A DNA stretch of 29,782 nt from CAG-390 sp045543615 (lineage in GTDB: Bacteria; Bacillota; Clostridia; Oscillospirales; CAG-272), in contig JAZPXL010000006.1 of assembly GCA_045543615.1 (NCBI GenBank), positions 1-29,782 on the forward strand. The letters run 5' to 3'. Shown one piece after another: positions 1-6,763 of the stretch. Under the pieces are notes generated by a model, which made no database searches, was not told where the DNA came from, and saw only the letters and a list, made by a program, of their open reading frames with translations. Every line of letters starts with the position of its first letter. The stretch's first letter is position 1. A program made the position numbers and the translations under genes.

Positions 1-482
1 TCCTCACCCATACCGTAATACCTCGTTCCCTCGTCCCTGTATATAGGAAATCCGGCACTCTCCTTTGTGTAAATAATCGTCCTGCGACAACGTGCGTGCT
101 TGCAAATAGCCTCCCTCTCCATCTCCTCTCCGTCAAAATCCTCTACCTCTGTCAACGCAGCAACTTTTGCTTTCAGAGGATGGAGAACGGACGAATACAA
201 ACGAATTGAGAAGATCAGATAAAAAAGCCCACCACCGACAGGGAAAACGAGAATAAGTATTATCCATAGTAGCTTAAACTCAGGCTTTGAGTTCTCTGTA
301 ACAACCCAAAGTGCCACAAGTGCGCTTATCACTTTAAGCACATAGGAAATATAAACCGACGCGTCCGATGTAAAAACAAGTGCAAGAGTGATAACCAAGA
401 GCTGTAAAAGTATCAGAATGCCAACCACCACACGGTCAAGAAAAACGTGCAATCTCAGCTTTTTCTTCTTTTCTTTTTTCAT
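1..482 (-). CDS. cls: Cardiolipin synthase, N-terminal part (cut by window edge)
   Basis: Partial gene running off the left edge; only about 160 residues are present. The protein starts with a Lys-rich cytoplasmic end (MKKEKKKKLRLHVF), then two hydrophobic segments at about residues 17-37 and 42-85. The second pair ends in a stretch rich in FPVGGGLFYLIF, which is typical of the PLD nuclease N-terminal (PLDc_N) anchor. The last visible residues (FPIYRDEGTRYYGMGE) match the conserved lead-in to the first phospholipase D domain of clostridial cardiolipin synthases. The catalytic HKD motifs would lie outside the window. The expected role is joining phosphatidylglycerol molecules into cardiolipin at the membrane. 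The ATG lies only about 20 nt beyond a terminator hairpin and has no strong Shine-Dalgarno site. The family call is fairly sure; the start is less so. Confidence 0.8.
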   Translation of the reverse strand, partial: MKKEKKKKLRLHVFLDRVVVGILILLQLLVITLALVFTSDASVYISYVLKVISALVALWVVTENSKPEFKLLWIILILVFPVGGGLFYLIFSIRLYSSVLHPLKAKVAALTEVEDFDGEEMEREAICKHARCRRTIIYTKESAGFPIYRDEGTRYYGMGE

Positions 483-500
483 TTTTAAGCACCCGAAATA

Positions 501-535
501 CAAAAAGGGGTGTCTCACATTGGAGACACCCCTTT
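501..535 (-). terminator. Terminator of the P-type ATPase gene
   Basis: A perfect 13-bp hairpin (AAAGGGGTGTCTC / GAGACACCCCTTT, 6-nt loop) at 504-535. On the minus strand it is followed by a TTTTTG tract. It lies 12 nt past the ATPase stop codon and just before the cls start, so it separates the two genes. Confidence 0.88.
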
Positions 536-546
536 GATGTTTTTAA

Positions 547-3237
547 TTATGCCTGCTTATTTGCTCTTGCCTTCTTGATAATTCTCTGGAAGAGCTTAAC
601 TATCTCAACTACGGGAATTACAAGAATTGCAAGTCCGAGTGCGATGAGATATTCCTTGATGTTGATTACGGTAAATCCGAAGAGATTTGCGAGGAAGGGA
701 ATCTCGATAACTGCTGTTGTGAGCAGGAATGCGAGAGCCATAGCTCCAAAGAGAAGCCAGTTGGACTTCTTGAGAGCGAAGATAGAACCACGCTGTGAGC
801 GCATATTGAGCGAGTGGAAAATCTCAGCCATTGACATTGTAAGGAATGCCATTGTAATACCGTGGTTGGACTGGATACCGAAGTGCCAAGCGTCACCAAA
901 CTCAATCATTGAACCGATAAAGTATGCTGCAAGTGTGAGAATGGATACCATAAAGCCCTGGTATGCAAGGTCAACGCCAAGACCACCTGAGAAGATGCCG
1001 TCCTTGCTTGAACGAGGAGGCTGTTTCATAATGTCATCCTCACCGGGCTCAACACCAAGTGCGAGCGCAGGGAAGCAGTCTGTGATAAGGTTGATCCAGA
1101 GAAGATGAGGTGCTTCAAGAATTGTAAAGCCTATCATTTGTGCTGTGAAGATCGTGATAACCTCACTCATATTGGAGGAAAGGAGGAACTGAATAGCCTT
1201 ACGGATATTACTGTAAATCTTGCGTCCTTCCTCAACTGCGTAAACGATGGTTGCAAAGTTATCGTCTGCAAGCACCATATCTGCAACGTTCTTTGTAACG
1301 TCAGTACCTGTGATACCCATACCAACGCCGATATCGGCAGTCTTGATGGAGGGAGCGTCATTAACGCCGTCACCTGTCATAGCAGTTATCATACCCTTCT
1401 TCTTCCAAGCAGCAACGATTCTTACCTTGTGCTCGGGCTGTACTCTTGCGTATACAGAGTACTTTGTAATAGCTGTCTCAAGCTCCTCGTCGGAGATATC
1501 GTTGAGCTCAGCACCTGTAATTGCCTCGCTTGCGTCCTTGATGATACCAAGCTCAAGCGCAATAGCAACCGCTGTGTCCTTGTGGTCACCTGTGATCATA
1601 ATAGGTCTGATACCTGCACTGCGGCATTCCTTGATAGCGTCAAGAACCTCAGGGCGAACAGGGTCGATCATACCACAAAGGCCAACGAATACGAGATCGT
1701 TCTCGGTAGCGGCGGAGGTGTACTCTGTGGGAGCTGCATCAAGCTCCTTATATGCTGCAGAAAGAACACGGAGTGCCTTGTCTGCCATAGCCTTGTTCTG
1801 TGCAAGAATGTCAGCGCGTGCCTCGTCTGTAAGAGGCTTGATGCCGTCAGCTGTAAGGATCCTTGTGCAACGGCGAAGAAGCTCATCGGGAGCACCCTTT
1901 GTGTACTGAACAACTGCACCGTCCTTTGTGTGAACGGTTGTCATCATCTTTCTGGATGAATCAAAGGGAACTTCACCAATTCTGGGCTGTACTGATGCAA
2001 GTGTGGGCTTGATATAGCCGTTCTGGGTTGCGTAGTTAACGAGAGCACACTCGGTGGGCTCACCTACTGCGTTGCCGTCCTCGTCAGGCTCTGCATCGTT
2101 ACAAAGTGTCATAACAGTTGCAAGAAGCTCACGATTGAAGGTGTAATCCTCGACAACTGTCATCTTGTTCTGTGTGAGTGTACCTGTCTTGTCGGAGCAG
2201 ATAACCTGTGTGCAGCCGAGAGTCTCAACTGCTGTCAGGCGACGAATAACTGCGTTTCGCTTGCTCATCTTTGTAACACCCATCGAGAGAACGATGGTAA
2301 CAACAGCTGCAAGTCCTTCGGGAATAGCCGCAACTGCAAGGCTGACAGCTACCATAAAGTTAGGAAGAATATCGTTTGAGAATGTGATAGTGCCGTTATG
2401 AATAAAGCCCTGAACGATACCAACACCGAATATAACAACGGAAATGCCAAGTACAAGCCAAGTCAAAATCTTGGAAAGCTGACCGAGCTTAATCTGAAGA
2501 GGTGTCTGCTCATCGGCAACATCGGTAAGAGCCTGTGCGATCTTACCCATCTCTGTTGCCATACCTGTGTCACATACAACAGCCTTTGCTCGTCCGTAAA
2601 CACAGACAGAGCCCATATAGACCATATTTGCACGGTCGCCAAGCGGAACTTCGCCATTCTCACCTGCCGTGAGTGTGTTTGCGTGCTTGTCAACAGGAAC
2701 GCTCTCTCCTGTCAGCGCAGCTTCCTCGCATTTAAGCGAGTTGCACTCGATAATTCTTGCGTCTGCAGGAACTGCATCGCCGGCTTCAAGAACAATGATG
2801 TCACCAACAACAAGCTCTTCGCTCTTTACTACGATCATATGACCGTCACGAATAACCTTGCTTGTTGCTGCTGCGATCTCTTGCAGAGCTTCAATAGCCT
2901 TCTCAGCCTTGCTCTCCTGAACAACACCGAGGATGGCGTTGATAAGAACAACTACGAGAATAATGCACGCATCGGTGGGGAAAAACGCCTCGCCGTGTTG
3001 CGCTGCCTCGTAATACTCGGTGAACGAGGAAACGATGGCGGCTACGATGAGGATGATAATCATCGGGTCGCTCAGCTCCTTGAGGAACTTCTTGAGAAGG
3101 GAATCCTTCTTGCCCTCGTTGAGCTTGTTGGGGCCGAACTTCGCAAGTCTCTCTGCTGCCGCAGATGCGCTAAGTCCGTCAGGGGTTGTTTGCTTGTCGG
3201 TCAATACCTGATCGACACTTGACAAATACTCTTTCAT
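547..3237 (-). CDS. P-type Ca2+/Mn2+-transporting ATPase (P2A-like)
   Basis: An 896-residue membrane pump that should export divalent cations at the cost of ATP. Visible motifs: actuator TGES at 176-179, M4 PEGL at 306-309 (Ca2+ ATPase signature), phosphorylation site DKTGTLT with Asp349, the TGDGVNDAPS hinge near residue 610, and an M6 segment with NLITDCFPALALG. The length and full set of domains are normal for SERCA/PMR1-like bacterial pumps. SD AAGGAG sits 8 nt before the ATG. The leader carries a Mn2+-type riboswitch (3377-3464). Pumps of this class under that switch in Streptococcus and Lactococcus export Mn2+, so Mn2+ is the likeliest physiological substrate, with Ca2+ possible. The substrate is inferred; the family is certain. 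Confidence 0.95.
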   Translation of the reverse strand: MKEYLSSVDQVLTDKQTTPDGLSASAAAERLAKFGPNKLNEGKKDSLLKKFLKELSDPMIIILIVAAIVSSFTEYYEAAQHGEAFFPTDACIILVVVLINAILGVVQESKAEKAIEALQEIAAATSKVIRDGHMIVVKSEELVVGDIIVLEAGDAVPADARIIECNSLKCEEAALTGESVPVDKHANTLTAGENGEVPLGDRANMVYMGSVCVYGRAKAVVCDTGMATEMGKIAQALTDVADEQTPLQIKLGQLSKILTWLVLGISVVIFGVGIVQGFIHNGTITFSNDILPNFMVAVSLAVAAIPEGLAAVVTIVLSMGVTKMSKRNAVIRRLTAVETLGCTQVICSDKTGTLTQNKMTVVEDYTFNRELLATVMTLCNDAEPDEDGNAVGEPTECALVNYATQNGYIKPTLASVQPRIGEVPFDSSRKMMTTVHTKDGAVVQYTKGAPDELLRRCTRILTADGIKPLTDEARADILAQNKAMADKALRVLSAAYKELDAAPTEYTSAATENDLVFVGLCGMIDPVRPEVLDAIKECRSAGIRPIMITGDHKDTAVAIALELGIIKDASEAITGAELNDISDEELETAITKYSVYARVQPEHKVRIVAAWKKKGMITAMTGDGVNDAPSIKTADIGVGMGITGTDVTKNVADMVLADDNFATIVYAVEEGRKIYSNIRKAIQFLLSSNMSEVITIFTAQMIGFTILEAPHLLWINLITDCFPALALGVEPGEDDIMKQPPRSSKDGIFSGGLGVDLAYQGFMVSILTLAAYFIGSMIEFGDAWHFGIQSNHGITMAFLTMSMAEIFHSLNMRSQRGSIFALKKSNWLLFGAMALAFLLTTAVIEIPFLANLFGFTVINIKEYLIALGLAILVIPVVEIVKLFQRIIKKARANKQA

Positions 3238-3316
3238 TCAACATTACTCCTTATGTATTTATGTCTGATAATAATTGTTGACAAAACAAATGAAAATTAT
3301 ACTGCGTGCATCGGGC

Positions 3317-3354
3317 AAAATAAAAAGCCCCCAATTTCGCACGAAATCGGCGGC
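3317..3354 (-). terminator. Riboswitch-controlled terminator in the ATPase leader
   Basis: On the minus strand a GC-rich hairpin (arms around 3327-3339 and 3342-3354, with a small apical loop after opening the top pairs) is followed by TTTTTATTTT. It lies between the aptamer and the ATPase start, the place expected for an expression platform. A second short hairpin (TATCTGC/GCAGATA, 3363-3378) shares bases with the 3' side of the aptamer's P1 stem and may serve as the switching segment. Confidence 0.75.
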
Positions 3355-3376
3355 ACGAAACCTATCTGCCGCGCAG

Positions 3377-3464
3377 ATAAGTCTTGTCATTAAAGATCAA
3401 ACCAGGGCATACCGTATTGTTGATTTGATCACGTCCCCAATCGGACGTTGACTACTCCCTTATT
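3377..3464 (-). promoter_or_regulatory. yybP-ykoY-type Mn2+ riboswitch aptamer
   Basis: The minus-strand leader begins AATAAGGGAGTAG, which matches the conserved GGGGAGUAG loop of the yybP-ykoY class. It ends CAAGACTTAT, which matches the conserved AAGACCUU-type closing strand. These ends pair as P1 (ATAAG/CTTAT). Between them are a hairpin AACGTCC...GGACGT and an arm TGATCAAA...TTTGATC whose loop contains TACGGTATGCCCTGG. The class binds Mn2+ and turns on exporters. The match was made by eye; one G of the canonical GGGG run is replaced by A. Confidence 0.8.
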
Positions 3465-3471
3465 CTATAAA

Positions 3472-3500
3472 AGTATAGCACAAAATTTTCAAAAAATCAA
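3472..3500 (-). promoter_or_regulatory. Promoter of the riboswitch-ATPase transcript
   Basis: On the minus strand TTGATT (3495-3500), a 17-bp spacer and TATACT (3472-3477). The predicted start, near 3465, is right at the first base of the riboswitch P1 stem, which supports both calls. Confidence 0.8.
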
Positions 3501-3602
3501 GTAAATACTGACAATCTCTTCGTTTTTACAATTTGTTCACACCTCTTATGCTTTATAAAATGAAAAAAATATTGCTTTTTATAAGTTTTTTTATAAAACA
3601 AC

Positions 3603-3631
3603 AAGACAATCGGCGTTTTTTATGCTATAAT
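3603..3631 (+). promoter_or_regulatory. Promoter of the SLOG-domain gene
   Basis: AAGACA (3603-3608), 17 bp, TATAAT (3626-3631). The -10 is perfect and the -35 matches at four of six bases. It lies about 60 bp before the ATG at 3690. Confidence 0.6.
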
Positions 3632-3689
3632 ATATTGACTTCGATGTTTATCCCTGTCGCACACAAAATCAAATGAAAGAGAGAAACAA

Positions 3690-4196
3690 ATGAACATCCC
3701 CTCATCTATCCCCAATGTTTGTTTCACAGGTCACAGATCCCTCACCGATACAGAAACAAAGACGACCGTTCTTCGTCTTCGCCAAATAATTCGCCATCTC
3801 GCACAAAACTACGGAACAAAAAATTTCTATGCAGGTGGTGCGCTCGGCTTTGATACTCTTGCAGCACAAGCAGTCCTTGAGGTAAAGAAAGAAATTCCGT
3901 CCATCTCGCTTCATCTCATCATTCCCTGTCGAGATCAGGCTGATCGTTGGTCATCTATAAATCGTAAAACTTACGATGAAATCTGCGCCTCTGCAGACAG
4001 CGTGCGTGTTCTCGCTGAAAAATATCACCGTGGTTGTATGCACGTGCGCAATCGTGCACTCCTTGATGCCTCTTCTCTCTGCATTTGTTGCCTCAGAGCA
4101 GACGAGAGCAGTGGTGGCACGGCGTATACCGTAAAAGAGGCCACACGTAAAGGCATCCCCGTCATAAATATTCTTGGTGACAATTTTCCCCTTTGA
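3690..4196 (+). CDS. SLOG superfamily protein, DUF1273 (YpsA-related)
   Basis: A 168-residue soluble protein with a Rossmann-like fold of the SLOG class, which binds nucleotides or nucleotide-derived ligands. Visible family features: N-terminal CFTGHRSL, the glycine motif GGALGFDTLAAQ near residues 50-61, a central IPCRDQADRW, then RNRALLDAS and SSGGTAYTVKEA in the C-terminal half. Start chosen at the ATG preceded by GAAAGAGAG. It has its own promoter and no partner gene. In Bacillus subtilis the relative YpsA affects cell division; no molecular reaction is settled, so none is assigned here. A stem-loop (4183-4210) spans its stop codon. Confidence 0.8.
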   Translation: MNIPSSIPNVCFTGHRSLTDTETKTTVLRLRQIIRHLAQNYGTKNFYAGGALGFDTLAAQAVLEVKKEIPSISLHLIIPCRDQADRWSSINRKTYDEICASADSVRVLAEKYHRGCMHVRNRALLDASSLCICCLRADESSGGTAYTVKEATRKGIPVINILGDNFPL

Positions 4197-4210
4197 GTCG
4201 AGGGGAAAAT
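4183..4210 (+). other. Stem-loop across the stop codon of the SLOG gene
   Basis: ATTTTCCCC (4183-4191) and GGGGAAAAT (4202-4210) pair perfectly around a 10-nt loop containing the TGA stop. No clean U tract follows, so it may stabilise the mRNA end or be a weak terminator. Confidence 0.5.
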
Positions 4211-4218
4211 ATTACCTC

Positions 4219-4247
4219 TTTACTCTTGGCAATTTCCTTGTTATAAT
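4219..4247 (+). promoter_or_regulatory. Promoter of the first CHAP-domain gene
   Basis: TTTACT (4219-4224), 17 bp, perfect TATAAT (4242-4247). This is the only convincing promoter between the SLOG gene and the gene at 4346. Its predicted start (about 4254) lies just before a terminator hairpin, so transcripts would need read-through to reach the gene. Confidence 0.6.
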
Positions 4248-4262
4248 GGAATTGCCGATGAT

Positions 4263-4296
4263 GGTAAGCCCGTTCATTCGGGCTTGCCTTTTTTAA
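4263..4296 (+). terminator. Intrinsic terminator between SLOG and CHAP genes (possible attenuator)
   Basis: GGTAAGCCCG / CGGGCTTGCC with a 6-nt loop (one G-T pair), followed by TTTTTTAATTTCTTTTATTTT. It can end SLOG transcripts, but it is also downstream of the promoter at 4219-4247. An outer 9-bp repeat pair, TTGCCGATG (4252-4260) and CATCGGCAA (4314-4322), brackets it. Confidence 0.75.
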
Positions 4297-4345
4297 TTTC
4301 TTTTATTTTGTCACATCGGCAAATTTCGACCCAAAGGAGAACAAT

Positions 4346-5626
4346 ATGAAACACAGAAAACAGAAAATGCGAGCACCAAAAAGGCTCTGCCTTGCGCTCG
4401 TCTCTCTCGCCCTCGTCTCAATCTTTACAATAGGCTCGGGAGCTGTAAGCCCAAGCTACAGCGTAAGCGAGGACTATAAATCGGGCAAATATTATACTCA
4501 ACTGCTTGATGTAGAGAAAAGTGGGAACGAAAGATATGACACCGCCCGTGTTGCACTCTCACAACTCGGATATCACGAGGGAAACAGCTCCCGTGAGCTT
4601 GAGGGCTACTCAAACGGTAGCCAAAACTACACCGAATATTGCAGAATGCAATACATAATAAGCGAAAGAAATTATGAATGGTGCGCAGCATTCGTCTCTT
4701 GGTGCTTGCGACAGGCAGGCGTCAGCGAAAGCCGTGCTCCGTCTGAAATAAGCTGTCAGCGTATGGTAAACAAGCACACCTCACTCGGTATCTTTCACTC
4801 AAATGCATCCTATACACCACGCCCCGGTGACATAATCTTCTTTAAATTCGGCACATCATACTCAAACCACGTCGGCCTTGTGCTCGGTGTCAAAAACGGT
4901 CTTGTCTACACGATCGAGGGCAATCAGAGTGATGCAGTTCAGGTAGAGAGCTACTCTCTCTCTTCCCCATCAATATACGGCTACTCATCGCCCTCGTATT
5001 ACGGCTCATCCATTCCCTCCTCTCCCTTTATTCAGACCGGTTCCGTAAGAGAGACGGGAAAATACGTCACCTACGCAAGCTCGCTCAATCTTCGTAAAAG
5101 CTACACCACATCCTCTGCCTCAATTGGCAAGATCCCTGCAGGAACACAGCTTTCGGTTTATAAGACAAACGGAAAATGGGGACAGGTAAGCTATGGTGGC
5201 AAAACAGGTTGGATCTCACTTGACTATGCACTCCTGCTTGAAAGTGAATCCTCCCAAACCTACTCACTCGACACCTCAAAAAACGGCACATACACCGTAA
5301 ATGCGAAAAACGGACTTAATGTCAGAAGTGGGCCATCAACCTCATATCCCAAAATCACAGCACTTTTCTACGGAAGCACCGTTAGGGTTGTCGGAGTATA
5401 TAACGGCTGGGCAAAAATTGAGGGCTACGGCAAAGATGCTTTTGCAAGCTTACAATACCTAAGCTCAAAAAGCAGAGCCACACAAACCCTCGTAGCTCGC
5501 ACAAACAAAAAGCCCGACTTTGATTCAGGCTCACTTGTGCTAAATCCTGCGCCCACGCCGTCAAACAAAAGCTACTCCCCTCTTGTATCCGACAGGGCAA
5601 AGCCAAAAAAGGACGAGATTTGTTAA
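4346..5626 (+). CDS. Secreted CHAP amidase/endopeptidase with two SH3b domains
   Basis: A 426-residue cell-wall hydrolase. The signal peptide (basic start, hydrophobic residues 13-33, ending near GSGAVS) sends it outside. The CHAP domain spans about 65-215, with catalytic Cys113 (WCAAFVSWC), His175 (SNHVGLV) and Glu191/Asn193 (IEGNQS) in the expected order. Two bacterial SH3 domains follow (about 238-298 and 315-373), each with the LNxR...G.W.K/Q pattern used to bind peptidoglycan. The tail is Pro/Ser-rich and ends in Cys. SD AAAGGAG precedes the ATG. It is a paralogue of the gene at 6764, sharing the YDxxxVALSQLGYHEG block. The substrate bond (amide or cross-bridge) cannot be told from sequence. 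Confidence 0.9.
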   Translation: MKHRKQKMRAPKRLCLALVSLALVSIFTIGSGAVSPSYSVSEDYKSGKYYTQLLDVEKSGNERYDTARVALSQLGYHEGNSSRELEGYSNGSQNYTEYCRMQYIISERNYEWCAAFVSWCLRQAGVSESRAPSEISCQRMVNKHTSLGIFHSNASYTPRPGDIIFFKFGTSYSNHVGLVLGVKNGLVYTIEGNQSDAVQVESYSLSSPSIYGYSSPSYYGSSIPSSPFIQTGSVRETGKYVTYASSLNLRKSYTTSSASIGKIPAGTQLSVYKTNGKWGQVSYGGKTGWISLDYALLLESESSQTYSLDTSKNGTYTVNAKNGLNVRSGPSTSYPKITALFYGSTVRVVGVYNGWAKIEGYGKDAFASLQYLSSKSRATQTLVARTNKKPDFDSGSLVLNPAPTPSNKSYSPLVSDRAKPKKDEIC

Positions 5627-5667
5627 AAAAAACTGCCATCTGTTAACAAAACCGTTTATCTTTTCGC

Positions 5668-5696
5668 TTGACTTTTGTCTCTCTGCGTGATATAAT
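5668..5696 (+). promoter_or_regulatory. Promoter of the VanY-type carboxypeptidase gene
   Basis: TTGACT (5668-5673), 17 bp, TATAAT (5691-5696): near-consensus sigma-A promoter about 45 bp upstream of the RBS. Confidence 0.85.
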
Positions 5697-5748
5697 CAAT
5701 TGAAAATCAAGCTGATTTGAATACACAATTTATATACCCGGAGAGATA

Positions 5749-6663
5749 ATGAAAAACAAAAGCTATAAAGGCATCGCCATCTTGCTTGCCTGCCTCTGCG
5801 CATCAGCTCTGCTCCTCTCAGCGTGCGACCTTGTAGGCAACCCCAACACAACAACCACGCCCGAGGATGATAGCACAACCATCGGCACAGTTGATTCCTC
5901 TTTGAGTGACGAGACAACCGTAGCACCTGATGACGATGAGGCGACCACAGACGGCGTGACGGACGAAACAACGCCCTCTGTTCCCGATGGAACAACTGCA
6001 CCCACCGATGACACAACTGCATCGGATGACGATGAGACGACGGGCGAGGTCACGGACGTAACAACTGCGCCCGAGGACATCGAAATTCCGTGGAATCTTG
6101 TGCTTGTCAACCCCTGGCACGCACTTCCCGACAATTACACACCACCTGCACTTGAGAATGTTTATTACGGTCAGGTCGACGCCCGTTGTGCAAAGGCTCT
6201 GCGCAAAATGCTTGACGATTGCACCTCCGCCGGCTTTACACCGATAGTCTGCTCTTCTTTCAGGACTCACGAGTTCCAAACACAGCTCTTCAACAATCGC
6301 ATTCAGTCCTATATCAATATGGGCTATGGCGAAGAGGAGGCTCGCGCTCTCGCCGCAACCATTACGGCAGTTCCGGGTACAAGTGAACATCAGCTTGGAC
6401 TTGCCGTTGACATTGTAGACGTCAACTATCAGATCCTTGACGATAATCAGGCAAATCAGCCGGCGCAGAAGTGGCTTATGGAAAACTGTTGGAAATATGG
6501 TTTTATTCTTAGATACGAAAAGACAACACAAGATATCACAGGCATCGTCTATGAACCCTGGCATTATCGCTATGTCGGCGTTGAGGCTGCAGCTTATATA
6601 ACAATGAACTCCATAACTTACGAGGAATATTACGAAATGACCTTCGGTCTTTCGGCACACTAA
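5749..6663 (+). CDS. VanY/LdcB-type D-Ala-D-Ala (or L,D-) carboxypeptidase lipoprotein
   Basis: A 304-residue peptidase of family M15B that trims the stem peptide of peptidoglycan. The N-terminus has a lipobox (LLLSAC, Cys26), so it should be lipid-anchored on the outer face of the membrane. Residues 33-110 are a low-complexity Thr/Asp/Glu linker. The catalytic domain fills 115-290: SSFRTHEFQTQLFNN (169-183), the zinc motif SEHQLGLAVDIVD with His214 and Asp221, and EPWHYRYVG with catalytic Glu269 and zinc-binding His272. All key residues are present, so it should be active. GGAGAG sits before the ATG. Its own promoter and terminator make it a single-gene unit between two CHAP genes. Confidence 0.92.
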   Translation: MKNKSYKGIAILLACLCASALLLSACDLVGNPNTTTTPEDDSTTIGTVDSSLSDETTVAPDDDEATTDGVTDETTPSVPDGTTAPTDDTTASDDDETTGEVTDVTTAPEDIEIPWNLVLVNPWHALPDNYTPPALENVYYGQVDARCAKALRKMLDDCTSAGFTPIVCSSFRTHEFQTQLFNNRIQSYINMGYGEEEARALAATITAVPGTSEHQLGLAVDIVDVNYQILDDNQANQPAQKWLMENCWKYGFILRYEKTTQDITGIVYEPWHYRYVGVEAAAYITMNSITYEEYYEMTFGLSAH

Positions 6664-6667
6664 AACT

Positions 6668-6700
6668 AAATGCGACTGTTTTTCTGCAGTCGCATTTTTT
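6668..6700 (+). terminator. Terminator of the VanY-type gene
   Basis: Perfect 11-bp stem AAATGCGACTG / CAGTCGCATTT with an 8-nt loop, then a T run. It starts 5 nt past the stop codon. Confidence 0.9.
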
Positions 6701-6703
6701 CTA

Positions 6704-6732
6704 TTTACTTTTTTGCGATTATTTGGTATAAT
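6704..6732 (+). promoter_or_regulatory. Promoter of the second CHAP gene
   Basis: TTTACT (6704-6709), 17 bp, TATAAT (6727-6732), with an extended TGG before the -10. It begins directly after the preceding terminator. Confidence 0.8.
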
Positions 6733-6763
6733 GTAGGCAGTAACACAAAACGGAGGTAGAAAA

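Noticed and set aside
1105..1959. Long antisense frames such as 1105-1959 (+), 2398-3222 (+), 5818-6831 (-), 17838-18713 (+) and 23277-24122 (+)
   Set aside because: Each lies wholly or mostly opposite a gene with clear family motifs, lacks an SD and shows Cys/Ser/Leu-rich composition typical of reverse-frame artefacts.
4197..4345. c-di-AMP (ydaO/yuaA) riboswitch before the CHAP gene, expected for wall hydrolases
   Set aside because: The leader is too short and shows none of the conserved ydaO core. The small inverted repeats are reported instead as a separate leader structure.
5619..5650. Inverted repeat TTTGTTAA...TTAACAAA at the end of the first CHAP gene as a terminator
   Set aside because: The stem is AT-only and weak and has no following T run, so it is not called a terminator.
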